Below, piece after piece: positions 50,890 through 62,200 of a DNA stretch of 64,000 bases (its first letter is position 1; each line of letters opens with the position of its first letter). The notes beneath the pieces are model-generated. The model was not told where the DNA came from. It did not search any database and worked only from the letters and a program-made list of their open reading frames with translations. Position numbers and translations under genes: made by a program. Source of the DNA: Trichoplax sp. H2 (taxonomy: Eukaryota; Placozoa; Uniplacotomia; Trichoplacea); NCBI GenBank assembly GCA_003344405.1, contig NOWV01000008.1, forward strand, positions 744,001 through 808,000, written 5' to 3'.

Positions 50890-53247
50890 ATGGCGAAATT
50901 ACGTGTTGGCATGATTAATGGACTCAATCAATCGGTTATTGATGCTTGCCATAAAATTTCCGTCTCGACAGGTTATTCAACGGTTGTAATATTGATTGGC
51001 TTGTAGCCAATTTTAGATTGATTGGATATGTTTCAGTTATTTACAGCATGACTCTACCCAGGTATTGCTGGATACTATAACTCAATCTTGGAATGAATCA
51101 ATTGCATGCTCAATAAATTTTTGCTGTTGATCTAGTCGAAGAGTTAACATTGGTAGAGTGTACTGTATGACGTAGATCATTGATTACTATTTCAGCAAAT
51201 GCATGATGAGCTGGCACTTTTTGATGATAAAGTTTGCCGTCCTTCGTTAATAACAGTTATCTCCAATGAATGCAAATGTGTAGGCTGGAAAGCAGCTTAT
51301 TAATATTGGATGACACTTTATTCAGTAATGGTGCTTTATATTTTACCACTAGTAACTGACTTTATTTCTGCCAAAGTTGAGGTCATTGCAAGACAGGCAT
51401 CTATTTCTATCACGGTAAATATAAAGATCTATTCAATTCTTAAGATTGACTGGTTCGTAACTACAACATCGTTCACGATTGCTAGCTACAATAAACTACT
51501 TGTATCATAGGAGGTTTCTTCAATGAGACGAAAATTACTCTCAAAGTATGCTTTAATGCCAATCAACGGAAGTCATTTGTATCAGATGCTCATTGATAAA
51601 ATGGCCGTTATAACTACTGGTATATGTTCTACCAGATACAGTAGTTGTGAATTGTGTAACGCATTTTGATTAGCTTGCTTATTGATGATTTTTATGCGAT
51701 TCCTTTTGTAGGCTGCCAGCAGTGAGTATAAGAAGCCTGAAGATTTTTAAGTGCAAACGTAGAATACCTACTACTAGACAGATTTGACAGGTATCAATAA
51801 TGCTACATTCTTAATTCAACTTTGTAGTTTAGATCATTTACTGGATGGAGGATTATACACTGGTGAAGTCGTCGAGTTTATTGGCAAGTCTGGTAGCGGA
51901 AAGTCACAGGTGTAGAAACATCATCAATGTGCTTTGTGCGCATATGATTACTATGAAGAGTCGTAATTAATTGCTCGAAATTGTAATGACCTCTTACAAG
52001 TGCTTAAACTATGTACAGTATTCAATTTGCGAGCAATCTTTGCTACCTAGCTAAGTAGCTATTCGCTATTAAAGTTGTATCGGTACTAAATTTACATATA
52101 TAAAGTTTGATCAGATCGATTTACTAGAATGTGTAGCTATTACAATAATATTACAATAACGTTAAGTGTTGTAATTTTGGGACAGATTTGCATGCATATA
52201 GCTGGATTTAGTGCATCAACGACGTCAAATGGGACAATTTATATTGATACATGTGGCTCAATACAACCTAGTCGAATAAATGAAATTGTTAAAGAACATT
52301 TTTCTCATAATTCAATGGTAAAATCACTCGTAACTAATTAATTTTAATTCGCACCAGGATAAAATTAATGACATAAAAACATTTTTAGGAAAATCATGAC
52401 GCGTTATCTAGACTTCTCTGTGTTAGAGTGCACGATATCTTTGAGTTAATATCCACGCTGCAGGGGTTACAAGAGAAATTAAATTTTGAAGTAAGCATGT
52501 TCTTTTTTGCCATCATTATGTATGCTCGCGACAAAAATTTAACAGAGAAAATTTCATGCTTTACCTAGTGTTCAGGCATTTATGGCAAACTTCGGTTACT
52601 AATAATTGATTCAATAGCTTCGGTAATTACACCGGTACTAACGATACCCAATAATCATGGTAAATTGTCATTCGTTTTTAGGATGCCTTGATACATTTTG
52701 CTATTTTTAATAGTTTATGATATCTTGATTTAGGGCACTCACTTATGACCTCATTAGCGAGAATTTTACGAGTGTTAGCTGTTGAATGCGGAATTTGTGT
52801 TTTGGTAGCTTTCCTAGCTAATGTTCATAAAAAATACATACTCTTATAATAATGAAGAATAGTATCTTATATTACTAATTATATAATTACTATATGTGAC
52901 AACGAATTTATGATAGGTGACCAATTTTACTGTTACTGGCGGTAATGCAGCACTCGGTCGAACGTGGTCTTCCGTTCCTGATGTTAGGGTATCTATTCGT
53001 ACTATTGAATCTTTCAAGACTACAAAGGGTAATGAACGGATTGCTACCCTCGTTAAGTCTAGTAGACAGGTACTGCTGGGATCGTAATTTTATGAAATGC
53101 TATTTAAATCGAACTACTAGCTCGCAACATCTAATTATTAATAATGATTATTATTTTTAGCCAACACAAATATCAACCAATTTCTATATTGGAGATGGTG
53201 GTTTATTATCCACTGCGCCGTGTAGCAGTAAATCACTTCTGAAGTAA
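50890..53247 (+). CDS. RAD51D: RAD51 paralogue D (homologous recombination ATPase)
   Basis: Nuclear RecA-family ATPase; in vertebrates it acts in the BCDX2 complex to help RAD51 load on DNA. Ten exons: 50890-50971, 51353-51414, 51511-51619, 51791-51909, 52186-52317, 52389-52490, 52569-52659, 52734-52804, 52917-53069 and 53161-53247. All phases agree and give 335 residues (human 328). The N-terminus M-A-K-L-R-V-G matches human MGVLRVG. Walker A is GKSGSGKS (116-123), Walker B L-L-I-I-D (212-216), followed by V-T-N, A-L-G-R-T-W and A-T-L-V-K-S-S-R-Q as in human. Exon 4 has ten extra residues (about 87-96) before L-D-H-L-L-D-G-G-L-Y-T-G-E-V, possibly an acceptor-site choice. It is convergent with the TMEM109-like gene. 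Confidence 0.95.
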
Positions 53248-54619
53248 CTGTGAATATAGTACCAGATACTATTATAGGCTTGGTAAATTTGATGGATATT
53301 TTGATGACGTGGCTGGAATAAGTGATGTAATTAATTGGTTCAATGTGGCTAGCATCATAGGATATTAATTAAAAAGTTACATGTATATAGTGGAGATTTT
53401 AATACGGAGGTTGCTGATTATCATTCCTAAATCATACGAATCAGCATCGACGATACTGATATATACAGTACAGTGTTATCATAAATGACTCTATTCAATT
53501 TTTTGAGTATAGTGTATAATGACATAAATATGTATTCAGCTTCAATATTAATTAATGTGAAAAATCAATGATGTTATGTATAAATACGTAAGGTAAAACT
53601 GTTACTTTTATATTCATACTTCCGTTTGTGCAAGGTACTAATTAATAGCCACTAAAAATCATAGTATCTAGCTATTCGTTTGTTACCGTCTGTTAAATTT
53701 TGTATGATGTGATTGCACCAGCCCATGAGATAAAAATATAGATTTCGATTATGAGTATCTTTAGCCTCAACGTTGAATTTTGTATTATGCAGTCTTGATA
53801 ATCGCTGTATCCATCGATGCTATGGCAATAAGTAAATTAATAAAAATGTAAGGAAATTCAGGTACTCATTTATGTTCATTTAAGAGTTGATAGCAGTACA
53901 GAACTATTTTAACCCATTTAGTATTTTGCACTAAGAGTAATGATGTCGATAACGTGGTGGAATATAGCAGTGGTATCACTATTTCTTTCGGAGATTTTAC
54001 TCGTGATCGAATAAATTGCAAGAAATGTTTTTAAGATTTCAAATATGAATATTTATTGCTGATTCTTGCTGTTAAGTGTTTACTTCAAACTATGAGTTAT
54101 AAATTATAATCCCTTCAACTAAAACTAGGGTAAAGTAGGCGTATTGCATTAAATATTGAAGTTATCGTCTTATCACACCGTTGATCACAGATATTCGCAC
54201 ACAACGTAAAAGTATTATATCGTCACGGTATAGTGTCTCGTTTCTTATCCTTTGTTTATTAATTAGGGGGAAAAATTTGTAATGATGCAGCCATATAGCT
54301 TCAATATGTATCTTGCAAATGTTACGGATCATGTATATCATTTAAAGAACTATTACGTAAGGTTACTTATCAAATTTACAGTATACAACGTTCTACAATT
54401 AATTAATATAATTTATGTTACATTGATGTCATCGTAAAACACATTGTACGATATCATATTCTTACTTACACAGTTTCATAAATGATGTGAGATGACATTT
54501 TTCCATTACACTGTTCATAGTATTATAGGATTTACAATTTAATATCTAATAAGTATCCGTTCGATTATATAATCAATACTACTTTATTTCACTACTACAG
54601 CTGATGCAAGCTTAGATGC
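53248..54619. other. intergenic spacer between convergent genes
   Basis: Lies between the stop of RAD51D and the stop of the minus-strand membrane protein gene. It should contain both 3' UTRs. No further gene is visible. Confidence 0.55.
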
Positions 54620-55579
54620 TCAGCTTCTCCTACTTGACATCCCTTGGTTGGCAAGAAGAACCTTGTCAATTTTGTTGTGTAACTCATTCAAACTATCCAT
54701 TAATCGGTCATGGTTAATTTTGATTGATTCCACGCTTGCACCTATTTTATGCATTTTATGCTGTGCTCCTTCCATGTAAGCCTGGCTCTGACTTTTGTGA
54801 TACGCATCATACAGTATCTTAATTAGGCAAATTGCAAATATGATAACTGCGGAAACAAGGGGTCTATCGGCCATTTCATCAAATAGAAATGATACGTTAG
54901 AAATTTTGTTTGCAACTGTCCATAGAATATGCTTACACCACAATGGACCAAAGTACATGTAACATATAAGTGTAAAAGAAAGGGTCATAAGACCAGTAGT
55001 GACGGAGAATATTCGTGCTGCTATATACCCAAGAATTAACCAGGTAAAAAATAATACTCTGTCATCAATATTGTGATTTGGTATGTTTGTATCTCTCCAA
55101 TAGTGACCTTTACCTTGGATGAAAAGTAGAATGCAATTACTTTATATTATTCATTTAATTCTCTTACAGCTTTTGACTCCTGTATACTCGTATACAGGTA
55201 TTGTATTAATGAATATAACATCAAGCAAAACTGCAATAATTTATAATCTAGATGATAAAAGTTTTTAGCCCATTGGTCTGTTCTATACTGTCCATACTAT
55301 ACAAGCAATGATGATTAAATTATCTCTTAAAGTATCTTGCATATGCCAGTTTTTTTTATTATACAAATCATGCACTTGCTAAGATATCTCACCGATTTTC
55401 TCTTGTTGCTCGTAAACAAGGTTCAATAAATTCTGGTATGAGTCATGCACTGCATTTAGGGCACGTTTGATATACGCTTGGACGGTATTTTCATTGTCAT
55501 AACCGTAGGTGTCGGCAGTAGAATATTGAATATAAATTATTAGGCAGAAGAACATCAGACAGGCAGAAATTGATCCCAT
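54620..55579 (-). CDS. TMEM109-like multi-pass membrane protein with signal peptide and coiled coil
   Basis: Two exons are proposed, 55579-55393 and 55107-54620, joined phase 1 (G|GT gives Gly), for about 224 residues. Exon 1 starts M-G-S-I-S-A-C-L-M-F-F-C-L-I-I-Y, a signal peptide, followed by a helical stretch ending Y-E-Q-Q-E-K-I-G. Exon 2 has a hydrophobic helix pair (L-F-F-T-W-L-I-L-G-Y and L-S-F-T-L-I-C-Y-M-Y), a third helix (S-A-V-I-I-F-A-I-C-L-I-K) and a C-terminal coiled coil (H-D-R-L-M-D-S-L-N-E-L-H-N-K). The order matches TMEM109 (mitsugumin-23, 243 residues, an ER/nuclear membrane channel-like protein), but identity is low and one TMEM109 helix seems missing. An extra exon in 55108-55392 is possible, as is an acceptor 6 nt upstream. 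The coding call is firmer than the family name. Confidence 0.6.
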
Positions 55580-56056
55580 CGCCGTAATCGCATCGGTTAC
55601 AAATTCTAAATAGAATACATAATACGCGTAAGATTCATGAAGGAAGCTTCTACAGCGTACGGAATGAAATACATGATGTAAATTATGCCTAAAAATAATA
55701 GTACATGTTTTAGAATGATAACTAGTGCATGACGTCTCGAGAACGGCGTATCGAGTGTTTTACATACTCGTATAGAGTTTCTAATTTTAAGAAGTACAAA
55801 ACGGAAGAATTTCAATAATAACTAAGGCTTATCGCATTGTTTTAGCAGTTAACTGTAGTGAATTTTACCGTTGGTTATCTCAAATTCATAAACTGTGTAA
55901 TAATAAAATCTGAGTAAATGCACCATAAATGAATAATAAAAACAAGCCTGTTAATTTATAGTGCATATGAACCATATACGCGTATTGTATTGAAGTTTCA
56001 AATATGCATACAGTGTAGTCAAGCATTTATATATGCGCATGGACATGTGTTGTACT

Positions 56057-58045
56057 GTATTTATTTTTACCCTGATTCTGTTTTAGGACGTCAATTTTAA
56101 CATCGCTTTGCTATAGCATTATCAAAAGTTGGAGACTGAAAGTACAGTACAGTATTGCTAACGTAATTACTTACCAGCTCTTCTCTGCGCAAAATGAGTA
56201 AAATAATGCAAAGAGCGTAGTGCCTCACTTAGCTACTGTACTGTACTGTACTGTATAGCAATATTTCTGCATCTTTTACTTATTTACTCGATTGTATTAT
56301 ACTGTACATATATGTATACTGTATATATAATTCTGAAATCTAGCTCATTCTACTCCGCATAGAAATTGAAGAAATTTTCCCCCATTACGTAATTGATTTT
56401 TAATCACGACTACGTGTATTGCCATACTGTCCATACATAGTTCTTTAAAAGAGTCTGGAATATCGATCACTAAAAGTGTGAAAATTATAAAAAATATCTG
56501 TATGAGACAAATTCTATACAGGTGGATAAGTTGCTGTAAGACAAGTCTTTTGCAAATTAGAAAGCCTTTATGCAGAAGTACGAGTCCTACCACCGTCGTA
56601 TTGCAGTCGTAGGTTGTTGTGTTGGTAAGTACTGTACGATGTTGTCGATTATCACCTACACGATATAAATTGAACTTGCTCCTTGGATTGATTTCAGATT
56701 AACATGACGCAATTTCAATTGGGAACTTCCATGTTGAATCCCATCATCATTTCATGGAAAGATTCAGCTAGATATTGAGCTTTGCTGATTCTGTCATGCG
56801 CATTAGTCCATTCTAATGCAGTACAGTATACCGTACTCATCCAACCACCTACTGTACAGTACTGTACTGTACAGTACGTTTCAAACAAGCAGCGCGCGGG
56901 GTATTTATACTACTGTTCGATGACTCTGATTATGGGTTCATTTCAATAGGTCAGTATAAGATTCTTACAGTACTTTTTACCTCCAGATTTCTTCATGTAA
57001 AACGAATAGCTTTAAGGTAGTTATTTCTGCAGAGTACTGATTTTTAAAATANNNNNNNNNNNNNNNNNNNNGTATTTATTTTTACCCTGATTCTGTTTTA
57101 GGACGCCAATTTTAACATCGCTTTGCTATAACATTATCAAAAGTTGGAGACTGAAAGTACAGTACAGTATTGCTAACGTAATTACTTACCAGCTCTTCTC
57201 TGCGCAAAATGAGTAAAATAATGCAAGGAGCGTAGTGCCTCACTTAGCTACTGTATAGCAATATTTCTGCATCTTTTACTTATTTACTCGATTGTATTAT
57301 ACATATATATATATATATATAAAGTATATATATAATTCTGAAATCTAGCTCATTCTACTTCGCATAGAAATTGAAGAAATTTCCCCCCATTACGTAATTG
57401 ATTTTCAATCACGACTAATCACTAAGTGTGAAAATTATGAAAAATATCTGTATGAGACAAATTCTATACAGGTGGATAAGTTGCTGTAAGACAAGTCTTT
57501 TGCAAATTAGAAAGCCTTTATGCAGAAGTACGAGTCCGACCACCGTCATATTGCAGTCGTAGGTCGTTGTGTTGGTAAGTACGATGTTGTCGATTATCAC
57601 CTACACGATATAAATTGAACTTGCTCCTTGGCTGGGTATAAAGATCCTATATAATGTTGAACTTGGATTGATTTCAGGTTAACATGACGCAATTTCAATT
57701 GGGAACTTCCATGTTGAATCCCATCATCATTTCATGGAAAGATTCAGCTCGATATTGAGCTTTGCTGATTCTGTCATGCGCATCAGTCCATTCTAATGCA
57801 GTACAGTGTACATACTGTACATTGTGTACAATATACCGTACTCATCCAACCATCTACTGTACTGTACAGTACTTTTTGAACGAGCAGCGCGGGGGTATTT
57901 ATACTACTGTTCGATGACTCTGATTATGGGTTCATTTCAATAGGTCAGTATAAGATTCTTACAGTACTTTTTACCTCCAGATTTCTTCATGTAAAACGAA
58001 TAGCTCTAAGGTATTTATTTCTGCAGAGTACTGATTTTTAAAATA
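56057..58045. repeat. duplicated about 1-kb sequence on both sides of an assembly gap
   Basis: 56057-57051 (995 bp) recurs as 57072-58045 (974 bp), colinear and nearly identical. The right copy lacks about 50-60 bp present at roughly 56410-56466, has an extra segment of about 45 bp near 57632-57676, and differs in GTAC and TA repeat lengths. The left copy ends exactly at the Ns and the right copy begins exactly after them. Unmerged alleles are the simplest explanation. Confidence 0.88.
57052..57071. other. assembly gap (20 N)
   Basis: Twenty undetermined bases between the two duplicated segments. Confidence 1.
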
Positions 58046-58606
58046 GTATTCGTTATATCGCTAAAGGTGGCCACTGGACCTTTCAATTTTGATTTGATGT
58101 AATATTCTGATGGAAATTGAATAAACATAAAATCTTTATAGAGTTTTCTACACAGCCATTTTGATTGTTACATTTTCTTCTAACGGTTGTTATCGACAGA
58201 GCAAGCTTTGCTTGCATGCGCAAGCGATCCTTAGACACATTATAATAATTGGTATAGAATTGATCACAGTACTAAGGACATTGTACCGCACTGTACAGTA
58301 CAGTACTGTAGATATCTTACAGTACCTGCAAACCTTAACTTGGTACTGTACAGTATGTCGATCACCGTACATTAGTTATCATAATATACTTTGGACCATC
58401 AACTAATCTTAATATAGCATTTCATAGCATTTCATCCGTTAATGCATTATTGAAAAGTAGTATTCTACAAGCATAGCTGTGAATATAGTAGTGCCTACCT
58501 ATTACCGGGATATATATAATGTCGAATGGTAATGCTATCTGTTAATTATTAACAAATGGCTACATTATCGTAAACCATCAGCAAAGCGACACGAGTTTGT
58601 ACTAGT
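57901..58606 (+). repeat. dispersed 0.7-kb repeat, copy 2
   Basis: Reverse complement of 39514-40184. It starts 'atactactgttcgatg' and ends 'gtttgtactagt'. It is 35 bp longer than copy 1, mostly from GTAC/CTGTA expansions near 58283-58350. The copy at 56907-57051 is the same end, cut by the gap. Confidence 0.8.
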
Positions 58607-59211
58607 TAATTAATTAATTGTTTGCAGTATCATCAAGTTTCATACAGTACTGTACCCAGTGTATCGTAGATCAAGTTCCATTTTGTCGTTCAGGGTCGGA
58701 TCAGTTTTTTGGAAAAGAAGCATTTTTGAGTCCGATTTCCGAGTGAGAAATAGCATTTATTACGGACCCTTAGTGTAGAGTTGATGTCAGATTAAAAGAC
58801 TGTAATTGTACGTTAGTTTTACAGTAGTTAGAATTGTTCATTTTAAATATCAGAAAAGAAAATACAGTCCGATCTTGTCCGTCTGAAAACGAAATAAACC
58901 ACAGAGTTATAGTACAGTGTACTGTACTGTAGGCTCCTTGATTGTGACTGTACACTGTACAATGTACAGTACACGCAGTATCATACCAAAACATCACTAC
59001 GTCATCTGGCGTCAGAGACGCCAGCAAAGCGTAAATTAGACTAGTACACAGTATAGCCAGACTGCTACTCATCATACACTATATTACGTATACGACCCTG
59101 ACGAGTCGACTCAACACAGTGTTATTTTGCGCTATTTCAGCTTACTACGCTAAGCGTCTTGAAGGTCTCCGATCTTGGCCAATGCGAAAGGATTGGCTGG
59201 GACATTAAATT

Positions 59212-62200
59212 ATGATTTCATTAATTTGCCTTCGATTTGAATTAGAAGACGGCCACTTAATTCCTTCAGATTTATCGTATACAGGTTATAGATCTTAATT
59301 CTGTTAATAAATCAATGTTACAATAGTTTTTTGGACTGTGTATTGAGGAGAGAATCAATCATAGCTTAATGTTGTTATCCTTCGGCGATGAAATTGCCTA
59401 TTGGGTTAGCGCTTTTGGTGATAGATAGGCACAAACTCCATTTGTAAAATTTCATCAGATAGACCAAAATTTTGAACTTGATAGTTGCTTTAGTTGAACA
59501 ATACTACTGTAGGTTTGATAAGGTTATTAGGTCATATCATTCATTCAATGTACGATGCTGTATGTAAGTGAAGGTATATGGATTATATTACGGATTAGGT
59601 CCTACGCGGATATTACAAGAAAGTTGCAGTAGAAATCATAACGCGAGCAATAACGACAGCAGAGATCGTAGTCTATCAGCTCGTGAAAAAAGCAAACATT
59701 TAGCCGCAGAGATTATGAACAAGCCGGACAATGCATCTGCTGATGCTCGAAATATACAAAAAAATAAGAGAAGTATGGCTGTCCATCTTGGTAAACGAGA
59801 AGCAAGACAATTACAAATTGAAACCATTACAAGCAAAGATCATGCTGGAGGTAGAGGCGTTAACTTTAGAAATTCTTTATTTTATTTCGCCTAAATTGTA
59901 TCGTCCCAAACTTTTAAATAGTCATTGCTAATGCAATAGAATCTGCAATACCATAGCGGTAGTCAAGGGTATTATCTACGACGGCTATAGCTATAAAGTA
60001 CTGTAAACAAGTAAAGGCGGACTGGAAAGCCAAGTTATGCTTGAAATCGCAATGATAGACTAATACAGTCATGCACTATACGAGTAATATCTTTAGCGGC
60101 TTTTGAGTTAAACCTGGTAGCATTGTCCTACTACTCTATACGTAAATTGTTTGGCAGTCGAAGATCGTTCAAGTGCTCTAGAAACATTTGAGAAGCCATT
60201 CTAAAGACGTAGATTGGAACTACATAATCAGATCTCGTAGTTAAAAAGTCTCAACTGATACATACCTCGCTGATCTCCAACTGTAAATTTACATTCTCGC
60301 TATTGTTTACATCTACCACATTGCAGTTGGATTAATTGAAAGTTCGCTGCAAAAACACTAAAACTTTAAGCGTTATGTGGTATTTTAGCACTTAATTTAC
60401 TATTATTATTACCCTTTACGTGGTCCTTCAGTGGCTACGACTAGTACAAAGGTTACCAATGCAAATGATGCAGCTGGGCTAAATTCAGATTTACCTTTCT
60501 TATCTGGCAATCCAAATGTTGAGGTAACGGAAGGTATCATCCATCTATTCAAAGAGAAGTAAGTCTCTATCGAATAAGAATTAGGCTTGTACTAGTGTAA
60601 ATTTGAAATATATTGGTATTATCCTTGCCATTAACTATAGCTGCTCTTTTATTCCCATCAATTAGTCAGATGACTTCTTTAGAAGAGAATGTCTTACGAA
60701 GTGAAATGTTATGTATGCTTGCAGTACCAGCTACAATGTCGTGCAATGATTTGATACAATTTGCAGCTCCGTATAGGTTTGTGTCTTAAATTGCTGTAAA
60801 ATCATTATTTCCGAAACTTGTAAGATCACACTGCTTCATTGACGTGCAAAAGTATGGCTTTGTGTGTATGGTACTACTTTATGGATATTCAACATCAATT
60901 TATTTTGGTGTCAACTGCACAACTAGCTTACATTAAATTCTAACCTGGATCATTTTCATTGAATTAAAAACTTAGTCCAAATATCGAACATATCAAAATT
61001 ATTAGAGACTCTACCCCAAACGAATATATGGTGTTGATAAAATTTAAAGATCAGGTTACAAGTTTCATTTGATAGCTTTTTACTGTAATATTTGACAGTT
61101 AGCTAACATGAAAAATTATTGGTATCATGTTGTAGACTTGTTCTGATGAATTTTTTAAGCTTTATAATGGACGTACCTATCATTCTTTAGAAGATAAGGT
61201 ATATAAGCCTATGCGAGGCGTAATACTATGTATCATGGATTAGGAGATTGTTTATGGAATAAACATGCATAGCTACATATTGAATTTAGTAATGTTTGAT
61301 TATGTTGTGTACACTAAAATTAATACTTCATTCAATAGATTTGTCATCTGGTATACGTATCGTTGGTGGAAACTATGACTTCTACAGAGGTGTTGTGATT
61401 GCAAAGTTCTATATCAACATTGGTATCTTGTAAGGATTATGCTATTATGCTAATAATTTGATTGGTTGTAATCGTAATAGGGTGCTAGCTTTCCAATACC
61501 TGGATTAACAGAGCTACCAAATTGTCCTGTTTGTCTGGAGAGAATGGTGCTCATAAAATTTTACAGTTAATCAGTATTTCATCTGTATTCTCTCGGTTAA
61601 CTTACACTTTCGGATTCGAAATATGCCAGGATGAATCTGTGGAAGGCATTCTGACCATCTTGTGCAATCATACCTTTCACATCAACTGCCTCACACAGTG
61701 GGGTGACTCCAGGTTAGTCATGTGCATGCAGACTTGGAAATTTAAAAAGTGATTATCTTGACATTGATGTAAAATAAAATTTGTATTATATTGTTGCAGC
61801 TGTCCTGTATGTCGCTATTGCCAATCACCTGAAGTTGAAACTGAGAGTATTTGTTTTGAATGTGATGACCAAAATGTTAGTCTAAAGTAGTTTTAAACGT
61901 AGTGTATTATCCAGTACGCCTAAGGTGTAATTTAATTTTTCTTAACTGTTTCTGAAAGTGTCAAGAAAATTCAACGTAGTGGTTTGTTTTACGTTTATAC
62001 AACTAATGGTAATTATATAATTTGCGTTCATAGGACTTATGGATATGCATGATATGTGGTAATATTGGTTGTGGGCGATACTCTGCAGGCCATGCTTATA
62101 GGTAATATGGCATTAGCTATCAGAGTGGATTAAACTAAAGTAGTTTCTTTACTTAAATTTCACTATGGCCTGTAAGACGACTGCAATTACATCGTAGTGA

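Larger units (their letters stand above)
55580..59211. promoter_or_regulatory. divergent spacer with promoters, repeats and a gap
   Basis: Lies between the start of the TMEM109-like gene (-) and the start of BRAP (+), so it contains both promoters. Most of it is duplicated around an N gap (56057-58045), so the real spacer is probably about 1 kb shorter. GTAC palindromes cluster near 56229-56256, 56850-56880, 57803-57872, 58283-58350 and 58910-58975. The ORFs here (for example 56345-56593 - and 58770-59075 -) are not conserved between copies or are built on simple repeats. Confidence 0.5.

Noticed and set aside
51310-51510. Separate 66-residue ORF
   Set aside because: It contains RAD51D exon 2 (51353-51414) with intron read-through.
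55606-55815. Minus-strand 69-residue hydrophobic ORF upstream of the TMEM109-like start
   Set aside because: No splice link to the gene and no recognised family; it may be a 5' UTR frame.
56345-57600. Paired minus-strand ORFs sharing VGLVLLHKGFL
   Set aside because: They exist twice only because the sequence is duplicated around the gap; the indel changes their ends, so no coding constraint is shown.
58770-59075. Minus-strand 101-residue ORF with signal-peptide-like start
   Set aside because: Its middle is encoded by GTAC simple repeats, and no family match is seen.
59141-59205. BIR-like reading (R-L-E-G-L-R-S-W-P) after an acceptor-like site
   Set aside because: It stops after about 20 codons with no zinc ligands; it is likely BRAP 5' UTR or chance.
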